This document shows positions 1 through 9,279 of a stretch of DNA of 41,969 bases, piece after piece. Below the pieces are notes generated by a model that saw only the letters and a list, made by a program, of their open reading frames with translations, was not told the DNA's origin and did no database searches. The position numbers and the translations under genes were made by a program. The stretch comes from Candidatus Anammoxibacter sp. (GTDB lineage Bacteria > Planctomycetota > Brocadiia > Brocadiales > Anammoxibacteraceae): NCBI GenBank assembly GCA_021777105.1, contig JAIQZQ010000140.1, forward strand, positions 1 through 41,969, written 5' to 3'. How positions within the stretch are numbered: the stretch's first letter is position 1; each line of letters opens with the position of its first letter.

Positions 1-393
1 AATAACTAAGGACTAATAACTAATGACTAATAACTAATTACTAATAACTAATGACTAATAACTAATGACTAATAACTAATGACTAATAACTAATGACTAA
101 TAACTAATGACTAATAACTAATGACTAATAACTAATAACTAATAACTAATAACTAATGACTAATAACTAATAACTAATAACTAATAACTAATAACTAATG
201 ACTAATGACTAATAACTAATAACTAATGACTAATAACTAATAACTAATGACTAATAACTAATGACTAATAACTAATGACTAATAACTAATAACTAATGAC
301 TAATGACCAATAACCAATGACTAATGACTAATAACTAATAACTAATGACCAATAACCAATAACCAATGACTAATGACTAATAACTAATAACCA
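1..393. repeat. 7-bp tandem repeat array (AATRACY)n
   Basis: About 56 head-to-tail copies of a 7-bp unit, mostly AATAACT and AATGACT in loose alternation, with some units ending ACC towards the right. Because 7 is not a multiple of 3, every forward frame quickly meets TAA, and the reverse strand meets TAG, so the array is closed in all six frames. It ends about 10 bp before the start codon at 404 and so occupies the whole visible upstream region of that gene. The left end is cut by the window edge. Related units recur at 1321-1540 and 3950-4040. Confidence 0.95.
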
Positions 394-403
394 AATAAAT
401 ACT

Positions 404-1324
404 ATGAAAAAACAATTTGTTATAATTTTGACTATTTTTATTCTGTTTATGACTACGACCCGGGTTTGGGCTTTTGAGGCGTTGGTTGTGAAGTCTATTA
501 AGGCGGAGCCTTATGATAAGGCTCTTGATGGGTTTAAGATCGCTTCAGGGGCGGATATCATGGAGTGTGAGATTGACGGCGGCATGGGCGGCGCTGAAGC
601 GGCAAAAAAGGCTGGGATGATGAAAAGGGCCGATGTTGTGGTTGCCATAGGCCGGGAGGCTTTGGCGTTGGCAATTGAGGAGGCGGGCGGGAAGCCTATT
701 GTGTATTGCATGGTTATGCGGCCTGAATCGTTGGGTATAGACAGGTATGACGGCATTGTGAAGGGCTCGCCGTTAACTGCTTCGGCGCGGGACCAACTGG
801 CTAAGATAGAGTCTATCATGCCGGGCTATAAATCAATCGGCGTTGTGTACGACCAGAAAAACAGCGGGACATTTATAAAAGAGGCTAAAACCGCGGCAAA
901 GGAGCTTGGCATTGAGCTGATTGCGGCAAAGGCGCGCACAGGCAAGGATGTGCCCAGGGCAACTAGAAAGCTTGCGGGAATGGGAATTGACGCGTTCTGG
1001 CTATTGCCTGACGCGACCGTGATATCTATTGAAGCTTTTGATTACATTCTGCTTCTCACACTTGAAAACAAAATACCGCTTATAACATACTCGGACAGCA
1101 TGGTTAAAAGCGGGGCATTCCTATCATTATCATACGACTACTTTGCCATGGGCGAACACGCGGCAACTCTGGCTCAGGGGATAATAAATAAAGGTTACAA
1201 CCGCACGGCAAAGGATAAACGCGACCTCAAATTGCATGTTTCAATAAATATAAAAAGCGCGCAAAAACTAAACATTAAAACCCCTGATGAGATTATTAGA
1301 ACCGCTAAGAATGTTTATGAATGA
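404..1324 (+). CDS. ABC_sub_bind-type periplasmic binding protein (module A)
   Basis: A 306-residue secreted protein of the ABC_sub_bind (PF04392, TrpX-like) family. An N-terminal signal peptide (basic MKK, hydrophobic stretch, cleavage near VWA-FEA) points to the periplasm. The body has two-lobe binding-protein features: an early D-x-x-x-D-G-F segment, a middle IGVVYD strand, and DAFWLLPDATVIS around residues 203-215. That last motif is nearly repeated in the paralogue at 36727-37809 (DALWLLPDSTVVS), so the two are homologous. The start codon follows the 7-bp array directly and has no obvious Shine-Dalgarno sequence. The next genes are a membrane histidine kinase and a sigma-54 response regulator, and no permease or ATPase is nearby. 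I infer a role as the ligand-sensing component of a signalling system; the ligand is unknown. Confidence 0.85.
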   Translation: MKKQFVIILTIFILFMTTTRVWAFEALVVKSIKAEPYDKALDGFKIASGADIMECEIDGGMGGAEAAKKAGMMKRADVVVAIGREALALAIEEAGGKPIVYCMVMRPESLGIDRYDGIVKGSPLTASARDQLAKIESIMPGYKSIGVVYDQKNSGTFIKEAKTAAKELGIELIAAKARTGKDVPRATRKLAGMGIDAFWLLPDATVISIEAFDYILLLTLENKIPLITYSDSMVKSGAFLSLSYDYFAMGEHAATLAQGIINKGYNRTAKDKRDLKLHVSINIKSAQKLNIKTPDEIIRTAKNVYE

Positions 1325-1540
1325 TTTGTCATTGGTCATTTGTGGTTGGTAATTAGTTATTTGTTATTTGTTATTTGTGATCGGTCTTAAATCCGCAAAG
1401 CGGATAAGCCGGCCTCCAGCCTCCAGTAACCAGTATCCAATTACAAATGACCAATGACCAATGACCAATGACCAGTATCCAGTACCCAATAACAAATGAC
1501 CAATGACCAATAACCAATAACCAATAACCAGCATCCTGCA
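1325..1540. repeat. Inverted heptamer repeats between binding protein and kinase
   Basis: The left part (1325-1378) holds units such as TCATTTG and TTATTTG. The right part (1436-1530) holds the complementary orientation, TGACCAA and TAACCAA. The segment near 1324-1343 and the one at 1443-1462 match as inverted copies at about 17 of 20 positions, so a long imperfect stem is possible. A small perfect hairpin, ATCCGC-AAA-GCGGAT, lies between them at 1391-1405. The kinase start at 1543 follows with no recognisable Shine-Dalgarno sequence. Confidence 0.8.
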
Positions 1541-1542
1541 TT

Positions 1543-3939
1543 ATGAACGAAAACGGAATAAAAACAGGTATACAGAAGAAATTCTTTGTGATTACCGTGT
1601 CGCTTATTGTGTTTATATGCGCTTCGCTTGTTGTCTTTTTTATGATGACGTTCAGGCGCGAGTTGCGTTTTGAGCTGGAGAAGCGCGGGCTGACGGAGGT
1701 GAAAAGTCTGGCTTATGACGCAAAATACGGGGCTATTACCGAAGATCAATTTATTATCAACCATATAATCAGCGGTAGGATAAACAAGCCGGACATTGCG
1801 TATCTGGAGATAAATCCCGAGGCGGGACCGCCATTGGCTAAAAAGACGCGCCCGGGGTATGAAACCGTTTTTAAGATGGGCAACCCGGTTATTATCCTTG
1901 AAAACGGGGTTGAAATGGAGCTGTTACAGGCTGAAAACGGGGAGAGTGTTTATGAGTTCAGGGCGGTAATAGCGACGGAGAGGATCTTGCCGGCCGGCAA
2001 GAAAAAGGCGATGGAGGACGCTATGCTTTTCACCGGTGATAAGAGCAAGGAACTGCCGGACATAATTGGGACGGCAAAGGCGGGGTTTTCCCTAAACAGT
2101 ATACACGCAAGGATGACGAGGTTTGTGTTGATCAGCATGGTGATAATAGTTGTTGTGGCGTCGCTGTCGATTTTTATCTCCTGGAGATTTGTGGGAAGGC
2201 TTGTTAAACCGATAAGGGAGATAACGCTGGCCTCTATGGAGATATCAAAAGGCGATTTGACCAGGTTTGTTGATATAAAATCGTCTGATGAGATTGGCCG
2301 GCTTGCTGAATCGTTTAACAAAATGACCGCGGACCTTAAACTTTCAAGAGACAGTCTTGTGGCCAACCAGACGCAAACAGAAAACATTATCAGGTCAATG
2401 CACAACGCGTTGTTTGTGTGCTCGGCGGACGGCGCGATCAACAGGGTAAACCGGGCGTTGCTGGATCTGCTTGGATACAGCAGGGATGAATTGGAGGGAA
2501 GCAGCGTTAGAGTTATAACGCCGGATGATGATTTGAGCTGGATTGCTGATTTGATGGAGAGGGGTTTTATAAGCTCAACGGAAAAGACTTTTACGGCAAA
2601 GAACAAACGCAGGCTGCTTACGCTCTTTTCCGGCTCGGTTATGAACGACATGGCAGGCAACGCCATAGGTATTGTGTGTGTTGCGCAGGATATAACCGAG
2701 CGCAAACGGGCGGAAAACAGGTTAAAAGCAAGCGAGGAGAGGTACAGAACTCTGGTTAACGCCATACCGGACATAGTTTACAAAATCGACAAGAGAGGCC
2801 GTTTCACGTTTGTAAATCAGTGTGTAAGGACTCTGGGGTATGAGCCGGAGGAGCTTCTGGGCAAACATTTCAGCATTATTGTCGCAAAGGAGGACGCGCC
2901 TGGGATTGTTAAATCCATAGCGTTGCGCAAATTAGAGGGAAAGGAGACAGGGGAAAACATTCCCATAAAGCTATTTGACGAAAGGCGATCAGGGAAACGG
3001 ATGACGCGGAACCTTGAGGCGCGGCTTGCGCCAAAGGCGCCGGAAAACCGAGCGGCAAAAAAGCCTGGAATTATCGGCCTTATTACTGCGTTTGGAGAGA
3101 GGAACCTTATAGAAGCAAACGGAACGGCCTCAGGCAAAGGAGGCGAAAAGCCGATCTCCACGGTCGGCATTATCAGGGATATTACTGAGAAAACACTGCT
3201 GCAGACGGAGGCAATACGGGCGAGCCAACTTGCGGCTATAGGCGAACTGGCGGCGTGCGTTGCGCACGAAATGAATAATCCTCTAAATTCCATTATAATG
3301 TGCGCGCAACTGTTGCTGGATAAAAAACTGGATGATGAAACGAGCGATAAGAGCATAAAGAGGATTTTAATCGACTCTGAACGCGCGGCAGTTGTGGTCA
3401 AAAGCCTGCTTTCATTTACAAGAGACAGTGACGGGGACGCTAATTACTACTCTCTACACTCAATTCTAACTGAAACGCTTACTTTGACAACCACTCAGAC
3501 AAAGAGGGACGGCATAAACGTAAAGGTAGACTTTGACCCCGGGATGCCTGAGATTAAATTTCACCCGCAGAGGCTGCAACAGGTATTCTTAAACCTGATA
3601 AATAACGCGCGTTACGCGCTCAACGAAAAATATCAAGGCGAGCACAAGGACAAATCCATTGAAATAACAGGGAAGATTGTTGTTATCAACAATGCGCGTT
3701 ACGCGCAAATTACATTTCACGACAACGGCGTCGGCATGCCGAAAAGCGAAACAAAAAATGCGCTGCTCCCGTTTTACACCACCAAACCCAGAGGCAAAGG
3801 CACCGGCCTCGGCCTTAGCATCTGCGATAAGATAATCACCGATCTACACGGCATGTTTAAAATCGAGAGCATTGAGGGCCGGCACACAAACGCTATAATA
3901 CACCTGCCGGCGGATAGCGCGAAGGCGCAAGGCGCGTAG
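1543..3939 (+). CDS. Membrane sensor histidine kinase, HAMP-PAS-PAS (module A)
   Basis: A 798-residue inner-membrane histidine kinase. Transmembrane segments lie near residues 11-31 and 192-212 and enclose a ~160-residue periplasmic sensor domain. HAMP follows (about 213-265), then PAS (about 280-390, ending QDITERKRAE) and a second PAS (about 396-550) carrying a long K/A-rich insertion before RDITEKT. The phosphoacceptor is H575 in the H-box VAHEMNNPLN. The ATPase domain has the N-box (NLINNARYAL), the GVGMP motif and GKGTGLGLSIC near the C terminus. The periplasmic domain ends in a pattern (DIIGTAKAGFSLNSI) like the kinase at 34630-36300 (ILGYVEIGLSSSKI), so the two sensors look related. 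Its neighbours suggest it reads the binding protein upstream and phosphorylates the regulator downstream; this pairing is inferred. Confidence 0.93.
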   Translation: MNENGIKTGIQKKFFVITVSLIVFICASLVVFFMMTFRRELRFELEKRGLTEVKSLAYDAKYGAITEDQFIINHIISGRINKPDIAYLEINPEAGPPLAKKTRPGYETVFKMGNPVIILENGVEMELLQAENGESVYEFRAVIATERILPAGKKKAMEDAMLFTGDKSKELPDIIGTAKAGFSLNSIHARMTRFVLISMVIIVVVASLSIFISWRFVGRLVKPIREITLASMEISKGDLTRFVDIKSSDEIGRLAESFNKMTADLKLSRDSLVANQTQTENIIRSMHNALFVCSADGAINRVNRALLDLLGYSRDELEGSSVRVITPDDDLSWIADLMERGFISSTEKTFTAKNKRRLLTLFSGSVMNDMAGNAIGIVCVAQDITERKRAENRLKASEERYRTLVNAIPDIVYKIDKRGRFTFVNQCVRTLGYEPEELLGKHFSIIVAKEDAPGIVKSIALRKLEGKETGENIPIKLFDERRSGKRMTRNLEARLAPKAPENRAAKKPGIIGLITAFGERNLIEANGTASGKGGEKPISTVGIIRDITEKTLLQTEAIRASQLAAIGELAACVAHEMNNPLNSIIMCAQLLLDKKLDDETSDKSIKRILIDSERAAVVVKSLLSFTRDSDGDANYYSLHSILTETLTLTTTQTKRDGINVKVDFDPGMPEIKFHPQRLQQVFLNLINNARYALNEKYQGEHKDKSIEITGKIVVINNARYAQITFHDNGVGMPKSETKNALLPFYTTKPRGKGTGLGLSICDKIITDLHGMFKIESIEGRHTNAIIHLPADSAKAQGA

Positions 3940-4313
3940 AGCAAGAGATGAATATTAGTAATTTGTCAATTGTAATTGGTAATTTGTCACTGGAAATTAG
4001 AAGCCGGCTACCAATGACTAATTGCCAATTACCAATTGCCAGTGAAAGGTTACATTTACTATATTATATCCAAATCAGCCTTTGCAGGCTTATCCCTTCC
4101 ATAATATTTTTAATTGCAAGCCAATTGAATTATGTTATAATTTTAAACGATAGGCGCTTGAAAGCATTGAATCTAAACAGCTCTCTGCTTTACGTTTTTC
4201 CATCTAGTATCAAGTATCCAGCATCTAAAGGCATTTCTATACTATTTGTGTCTTTGCGCCGCTTATTTGCCTGCATTTTATTGAAACAACTAAATTGTTA
4301 CAATTAATTAATC
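3940..4313. repeat. Intergenic spacer with inverted simple repeats
   Basis: A 374-bp gap inside module A. The left part (3950-4045) again holds short inverted repeats: TAATTGGTAATT and GTCACTGG are answered by AATTACCAATT and CCAGTG. The rest is AT-rich with no recognisable element. A 119-codon open frame here reads through the repeats, has no family features and is not called. The regulator start at 4314 lacks a clear Shine-Dalgarno sequence. Confidence 0.7.
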
Positions 4314-6011
4314 ATGAAAAAGAAGGCTCGCATTCTTATTATTGACGATGACGAAGGGATTGTGTTTTCGTTTGAAACCGCCCTTTTACAGCAGGGATAC
4401 GATGTGTCAACAGCGGGCTCCTATGTCGACGCAATGAAGCAGCTTGGGAAGTCGAAGTTTGAGTTGATATTGGCCGACCTTTTATTGGGCGGCAAGACGG
4501 GGCTTGATGTTTTGCGGAAAGCGCAAAAAATAACCCCTTTGTGCCCGGTGGTGTTGATGACGGGATATCCTGATGTTGAATCCGCGGCCGAGGCTGTGCG
4601 GCTAAACGCTTTTCAATATTTGCCGAAACCTGTAAAAATGGAAATATTGACGTCGGTTGTCAAAAACGCAATCAGGCGAAACCTGGCGCTGGTTGAGGAA
4701 GCAAGCCGCCGGACCAACCTTGAAGCCATGTTTAGCAGCATGACTGACGCGATTGTCACTGTAAACACGGAGCTTGAAATAAAGACAATTAACAAGGCGG
4801 CTGAGAACCTATTTAATGTGGGCTCAAAAAAGGCCGCGGGCAAACAGTTTGAAAGCATTTGCAATGAAAAGAGCGTTATAAACGTCTTAGCTGAAACGGT
4901 AGGGACAATGCAATCAACGTCGGCGGAGAGGATTGAATGCTCAAAAAGCCGTTTGTCGGGGCATGTTGTGAGCGTGACGGCTCACCCTATGCTTGATGCA
5001 GGAGGCGCCTGCGACGGAGCCCTGCTTGTTATAAAAAAAGTTGCGCAACCCTGCGCCAAAAAGCAAAATGATGAAAAACGGAGCTTTTATTTTGACCTGA
5101 TAGGGAAAAGCGAGGAAATGCAACGTGTGTACGAAGTTTTGAATTCTTTGGCGACTTACGAAAACAGTATAATGTTAACAGGAGAAAGCGGAACGGGCAA
5201 GGAGCTTGCCGCTATGGCTTTGCACCTTAATAAAAATGGAAACGAACGGCCTTTTGTGGCGGTAAACTGCGGGGCGTTATCAGAGCATTTGCTTGAGAGC
5301 GAACTTTTCGGACATGTTAAAGGCGCTTTTACAGGGGCTGTTGAGAATAAAATCGGCAGGTTTCAATTGGCGGACGGCGGGACTATATTTCTGGACGAGA
5401 TCGGCGATATCTCTGAGAATGTGCAATTGAAGTTGTTGCGGGTTGCGCAGGAGATGGTGTTTGAGAGGGTAGGCGACGCTAAACCCATAAAAATAAACGC
5501 GCAGATAATAACCGCCACAAATAAAAACCTTTCAAAATTGATAAAGCTCGGCAAGTTTCGCGAAGACCTTTATCACAGGTTAAACGTTATGATAGTAAAT
5601 TTGCCGCCGCTTAGAAAAAGGAGCTCCGACATACCTGTTTTGACGCGCCATTTCCTGGAGATATTCAACAAGCAATATAATAAAAATATAGAGGGCGCAT
5701 CCAATGACGTTATGAAACTGTTTTCAACCCGCAAATGGCCGGGAAATGTCAGGGAACTGCGCAACACAATTGAACGCGCGGTTATTACATGCAACAAGCC
5801 GGTGATTACGCTTGAAAATTTGCCTCCTGATGTTGATGACGTTTTTGAGACTCCGAGCGATAACAATTCAAGAGCTAAGAAGCCTATTACCGAGGCTGAG
5901 ATCGCGCATGCGTTGAAATGCGCGGGCGACAACAAATCAGAAGCGGCGCGCTTGCTTATTATAAGCAGAAAGACATTGTACGAAAAAATGCGAAAGCTTA
6001 ATATGCTATAA
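4314..6011 (+). CDS. NtrC-family sigma-54-dependent response regulator (module A)
   Basis: A 565-residue transcription activator. The receiver domain (1-125) has the acidic DDD at 11-13 and a phosphoacceptor D55 in LILADLLL. A PAS-like domain (about 135-245) comes next, which is less common in NtrC proteins. The AAA+ sigma-54 interaction domain (about 265-500) has Walker A GESGTGKE at 290-297 and the sigma-54 loop GAFTGA at 337-342, both intact. A Fis-type helix-turn-helix closes the protein (about 525-563, SEAARLLIISRKTLYEKM). With D55 phosphorylated it should drive sigma-54 promoters. I found no convincing GG-N10-GC promoter in the window, so its targets are unknown. The stop overlaps the convergent gene by 6 bp. 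Confidence 0.95.
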   Translation: MKKKARILIIDDDEGIVFSFETALLQQGYDVSTAGSYVDAMKQLGKSKFELILADLLLGGKTGLDVLRKAQKITPLCPVVLMTGYPDVESAAEAVRLNAFQYLPKPVKMEILTSVVKNAIRRNLALVEEASRRTNLEAMFSSMTDAIVTVNTELEIKTINKAAENLFNVGSKKAAGKQFESICNEKSVINVLAETVGTMQSTSAERIECSKSRLSGHVVSVTAHPMLDAGGACDGALLVIKKVAQPCAKKQNDEKRSFYFDLIGKSEEMQRVYEVLNSLATYENSIMLTGESGTGKELAAMALHLNKNGNERPFVAVNCGALSEHLLESELFGHVKGAFTGAVENKIGRFQLADGGTIFLDEIGDISENVQLKLLRVAQEMVFERVGDAKPIKINAQIITATNKNLSKLIKLGKFREDLYHRLNVMIVNLPPLRKRSSDIPVLTRHFLEIFNKQYNKNIEGASNDVMKLFSTRKWPGNVRELRNTIERAVITCNKPVITLENLPPDVDDVFETPSDNNSRAKKPITEAEIAHALKCAGDNKSEAARLLIISRKTLYEKMRKLNML

Positions 6012-7079
6012 TTTACGCCCGGTATCCCCGCTTTTGCGCGCCTTTCTCTGCTTTGCCTTTTTAGCCTCTTTTTCCTCATACAATTCCACAACGCTCTTTT
6101 TCCTGACAATAATGAAATGAAACTTGTTATTTAAACCTGTTACAGTTTTCAGCCCGGCGTTTTTTAATCCGCTCTTTCTCGTAGTTGCCGTTAGATCGTG
6201 TTTGCCCCGTAACCACAACGGCAACTTCCATATCCATTCGGTCTCAAATGTATTAGTTGCGCATTTTGCCATGTTTCCAATAATAATCGATCCTTTAACG
6301 CGCAGCAGTTTATAGATGGAGGACAGCGCGATTGCAAATTGATCGTTGTCTAAATATTCAAACATTCCAGGGATGATTATTATGTCGTACTTTTTTGCCA
6401 TAGCCATTGAGCCTGGGCCGGTTGTTTCATGCGAGCTTTCTCCTTCAACCGCAATACCGGGCAAATTTGTTGAAAACGAGACGGCAGGGCAATGCAACGC
6501 GGCATTTGGCGAGCAGTTTAGAGGTATATCCAAATTCCATTTGGTATTCGGGGCCGAGTGTTTTTCAAATTGCCCGGACGCGCAACAGTTTTCAGGCCCC
6601 AGTATGAGAATGTTTATGTGGCGTTTGCTTGTTGAGCCTAATGTTGCGCATGCCATACGGGCAAGTTTTGCGGCATGGGCGCCCCTTTTGCGAATTGCGC
6701 GGGCAAATTCAGTGTTTAAAAAATATCTATCTATAACTTTATCAATGCCCTGGCCGGCCGGATTGTTTTGCCAAAACATTTCAAAAAGTTGTGGGTCGCA
6801 TGGAAAATCCCAAGCGTAGTTATAGCGCCTCTCAACTACACGGCTCTTTATAAACCATTTCGCGCGAAGTTCGTCAAATTTCGAAACAATTTTCAGCTTA
6901 TGAGGGTGGCCGTTGTGCTTTGTTTTGGCGAATTTATAAAATTTTGTAAAAAATGATTCCATTGCCTTGGCGGCATATTCGTTGCCGGCTACTTTTGTGA
7001 AACTCTTATCGCGCAATTTATAAGTGATAAGGGAAAGGCACACGTCAAAATCCGTTAGAAACTCTAATATATTTTTCAT
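6006..7079 (-). CDS. Putative class I SAM-dependent methyltransferase
   Basis: About 357 residues. The strand-then-loop INILILGPENCCASGQF in the middle fits a Rossmann motif I in a divergent form (GPEN instead of the usual GxGxG), and IIIIPGMFEYLDNDQFAIALSSIYKLLRVKGSIIIGNM fits the later methyltransferase strands. The N-terminal third is helical and unassigned; the C-terminal tail is lysine-rich. The substrate cannot be read. Two starts are possible: ATG at 7079, preceded by AGAGG at an 11-nt spacing (chosen), or ATG at 7112 with no ribosome site. The gene converges on and overlaps the regulator by 6 bp, leaving no room for a terminator. The fold call is moderate because motif I is atypical. 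Confidence 0.6.
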   Translation of the reverse strand: MKNILEFLTDFDVCLSLITYKLRDKSFTKVAGNEYAAKAMESFFTKFYKFAKTKHNGHPHKLKIVSKFDELRAKWFIKSRVVERRYNYAWDFPCDPQLFEMFWQNNPAGQGIDKVIDRYFLNTEFARAIRKRGAHAAKLARMACATLGSTSKRHINILILGPENCCASGQFEKHSAPNTKWNLDIPLNCSPNAALHCPAVSFSTNLPGIAVEGESSHETTGPGSMAMAKKYDIIIIPGMFEYLDNDQFAIALSSIYKLLRVKGSIIIGNMAKCATNTFETEWIWKLPLWLRGKHDLTATTRKSGLKNAGLKTVTGLNNKFHFIIVRKKSVVELYEEKEAKKAKQRKARKSGDTGRKL

Positions 7080-7430
7080 TTTTTTATGAACCTCTGAATT
7101 CGCAAAAAACATGAATAAAAAATATCCGGATTTGGGCCGGGTTTATAATTGACGTGAGTAATTGCACATTGAGCGCCAAATGAGAGAGAAAAAGAGGTAT
7201 AATGCTTTATAAACGAAGCCGCGGAGACGGCCTGTTTGTCTAAAGGTATTGCAATGTTGCGGCAATAATTAATGTAATGTTTTAAGCGGCTGTGAGTTAC
7301 AGGCCGCGGTGATGCGGCGCTTTATAGACAAATTAAAAAAAGCGAGGGTCTGAATATTGAAAAATATTAATGAAGATGGCCCCGATTGAGCGACCGGCAA
7401 AAATGTTTTTTAGAAAAAACAGGGAATTGG

Positions 7431-7472
7431 GTGTTAACGTAACAACCGTGTATAGTTAACACATGTATACAC
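7431..7472. promoter_or_regulatory. Two interlocked inverted repeats
   Basis: GTGTTAAC at 7431-7438 pairs with GTTAACAC at 7455-7462. GTGTATA at 7448-7454 pairs with TATACAC at 7466-7472. Each repeat's arm lies inside the other's loop, so as RNA the two hairpins compete, or form a pseudoknot-like arrangement. As DNA they could be two overlapping operator sites. No regulator can be named. Confidence 0.45.
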
Positions 7473-7629
7473 CTTTTAGGGGTGATGACTAGGAAAACAC
7501 ATTAGGCGGGTTGCCTTATGTTGAGTATTTCGCAAATTTATCAAACATCATACAATCAAAACTGTGAGTTTTATTGCGAGATGATGAGAGCGATTCAAAA
7601 ACAGCTGAAAAACTGATACGGAAAGCTGA

Positions 7630-7734
7630 AATTCGAGAAGCCCCAGTTTCGTGTTCGGGAGCATATTTGACGTCCTTTTACACGCGAAGCAGGGGCTTCT
7701 CGAATTACCGGTTACCAAGCAGGGCTTGGTAACC
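7630..7734. repeat. Compound palindromic element downstream of the phosphoesterase
   Basis: A 15-bp perfect inverted repeat (AATTCGAGAAGCCCC at 7630-7644, its complement at 7692-7706) is followed by a second hairpin, GGTTACCAAGC-AGG-GCTTGGTAACC, at 7710-7734. The stretch 7678-7717 recurs in inverted orientation at 9477-9520, beyond the other end of the phosphoesterase gene, with about 37 of 40 aligned positions identical apart from a longer C-run there. Confidence 0.85.
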
Positions 7735-7800
7735 AGCTCTCTTAGTATTTCAAAATATCTTGTCAAATTTTGTCAAAACTTCACTTCTAAGGAGGTGTCT

Positions 7801-9279
7801 TTAAATATGTTTTAACAGTTTCTCCATGAATTCAAGGGTTTCTCCAACTGTCTTCCATTTAAAGGGTTCCATTTTTGATATTTTTGAGGTTAACATGCCT
7901 AAAATTGCTTTTTGAAGCAGGGATAACGGGGATTTGCGCAACTCGGGTTCCGGTAGAGGCGTATATTCACGGGCGTTAAATTCAGGCATGGCGCGTTTTG
8001 TGTCTTGTGAAAGTATTGGGCTGATATCCGGCGCGCATTTATCACGATCAGTCAACCCGGTTAACTTCCATTTTTCACAAATAGTCTTAATTATAGATGT
8101 GTGGTCGAACGGGACATTGGTTGTTGAGCGGACAACCGCGCTCTCTTCAATATAAGGGGATATAAAAATTGTCGGCACTCTAACTCCGAACCGGTCAAAT
8201 TTAAAGTTGTATTGTCTGCTATATTGAGGATTGGAAATTGGAGGTTTAGCTCCTGTTAACGGCGGGCAGTGGTCGTAAGTTCCGCCATGTTCATCAAAGG
8301 TTACTACCAGTAGTGTACGATCACTGTTTTTTCCATTGCGCACTGCGTTATAGATATTGTTAAGCAGTATTTCACCGGCAAGGATGCTTGAATCTATGTT
8401 AGGGTTAGCGTAAACAGGCGGATGCATATCATTATGATCAAAAAACAGGCGCGGCTCAATAAATGTGTATGGAGGTAGATCGCCGTTTGCGCAATCGGTT
8501 TCAAAACTCTCAAAATATCTAAAATGATCATTGAATTTATTATCATAAAGCGGCGGGTGGAGCAATCTTGTCACAGAACCAAACACATCCTTTTTGTCCC
8601 AGTAAACACGCCAATCAACGCCCTTTTCCGATAAGCGGTTAAATATTGTTGGTTGTGTATTCTTTAACCATTTTGTTATTGGATCTTCATTTGTCACATA
8701 TCCATGCGATGAGGCGGAATTAAAGAATGAACGGTTGCAAAATGTCTGGCTTGGGACGGAACAAAACCATTCGTCGGATATTGCAAAAGATTTTGCTAAT
8801 CCGCTTAATACAGGCGTTGCTTCAGGAGGAAAACAGTTCATTATTATTTTGTATTCATCAAAACTCGGGTGTTTTAGATTCTCCCAACCTTCAGTTGTTT
8901 TTATGGCATTAATATAATCTTTAACAAATCCATTCATTGGCGCAGGATTCGGCAGCTCGGATATATTTACAGAAACGTTTTCGTTGCCGTAAAGTTGCAT
9001 ATTAACATGCGGGTATGGTTCGCCAGGATCAGGGGACGGCATGGTCATATCCAATTGGGATTCCCAAGGGGCTTTTGCCACGGGAATATTGTTTCCTTTG
9101 CCGTCCGGGTTGGACAGCGCTTTGCCTGCCACGCCGTTAAAACTCTTTCTTGATGAGCTTTGAGGAATAAAATGTTTCGGCTTGTCATTTTCATACAGGT
9201 ATCCCGCAAGATTATCAAATGACCGATTTTCAAACATAACAACAACAAGACTATCAAACTTATCAAGGTTATTGCCCAT
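7801..9279 (-). CDS. Phosphoesterase (phospholipase C / acid phosphatase-like)
   Basis: A 492-residue protein of the phosphoesterase family (PF04185), which includes bacterial phospholipase C and AcpA acid phosphatase. The diagnostic N-terminal block VVMFENRSFDNLAGYL carries the metal and substrate residues E-N. A later TFDEHGGTYDH block carries the D-E pair and histidines. Further family features are VPTIFISPYI and a late FDHTSIIKTI. The chosen ATG at 9279 has AAGGAGA six bases upstream; a longer reading to 9324 lacks such a site. No signal peptide is visible, so the protein may be cytoplasmic or exported another way. It stands alone on its strand between inverted copies of a repeat. Activity on phosphate mono- or diesters is expected; the substrate is unknown. 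Confidence 0.88.
   Translation of the reverse strand: MGNNLDKFDSLVVVMFENRSFDNLAGYLYENDKPKHFIPQSSSRKSFNGVAGKALSNPDGKGNNIPVAKAPWESQLDMTMPSPDPGEPYPHVNMQLYGNENVSVNISELPNPAPMNGFVKDYINAIKTTEGWENLKHPSFDEYKIIMNCFPPEATPVLSGLAKSFAISDEWFCSVPSQTFCNRSFFNSASSHGYVTNEDPITKWLKNTQPTIFNRLSEKGVDWRVYWDKKDVFGSVTRLLHPPLYDNKFNDHFRYFESFETDCANGDLPPYTFIEPRLFFDHNDMHPPVYANPNIDSSILAGEILLNNIYNAVRNGKNSDRTLLVVTFDEHGGTYDHCPPLTGAKPPISNPQYSRQYNFKFDRFGVRVPTIFISPYIEESAVVRSTTNVPFDHTSIIKTICEKWKLTGLTDRDKCAPDISPILSQDTKRAMPEFNAREYTPLPEPELRKSPLSLLQKAILGMLTSKISKMEPFKWKTVGETLEFMEKLLKHI

Larger units (their letters stand above)
7113..7800. other. 688-bp intergenic region, possibly structured
   Basis: No credible gene. Several possible stems lie between 7195 and 7325, for example a GC-rich hairpin near 7287-7310 (GCGG-CTGT against ACAG-GCCGC with one bulge). 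I cannot match this to a known riboswitch. Overlapping inverted repeats at 7431-7472 and the palindromic element at 7630-7734 are listed separately. A 72-codon minus-strand frame here runs through the palindromes and is not called. A strong plus-strand Shine-Dalgarno (AAGGAGG, near 7789) leads only to ATG-TTT-TAA and seems to be chance or a relic. Confidence 0.5.

Noticed and set aside
1..393. CRISPR array
   Set aside because: The repeat is a 7-bp tandem unit without spacers, and no cas gene is present.
3948..4307. 119-codon open frame between kinase and regulator
   Set aside because: It reads through inverted simple repeats, has low-complexity content, no ribosome site and no family features.
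7481..7530. Cyclic-di-GMP riboswitch suggested by a GGTGATGACTAGG / GGCGGGTTGCC stretch
   Set aside because: The conserved GEMM core and the usual downstream signalling gene are absent.
7548..7766. 72-codon minus-strand frame
   Set aside because: It spans the palindromic element and the sequence of another repeat copy; the peptide resembles no family.
7785..7812. Strong plus-strand ribosome site AAGGAGG before ATG at 7807
   Set aside because: The ATG is followed after one codon by TAA, so no peptide of note is encoded.
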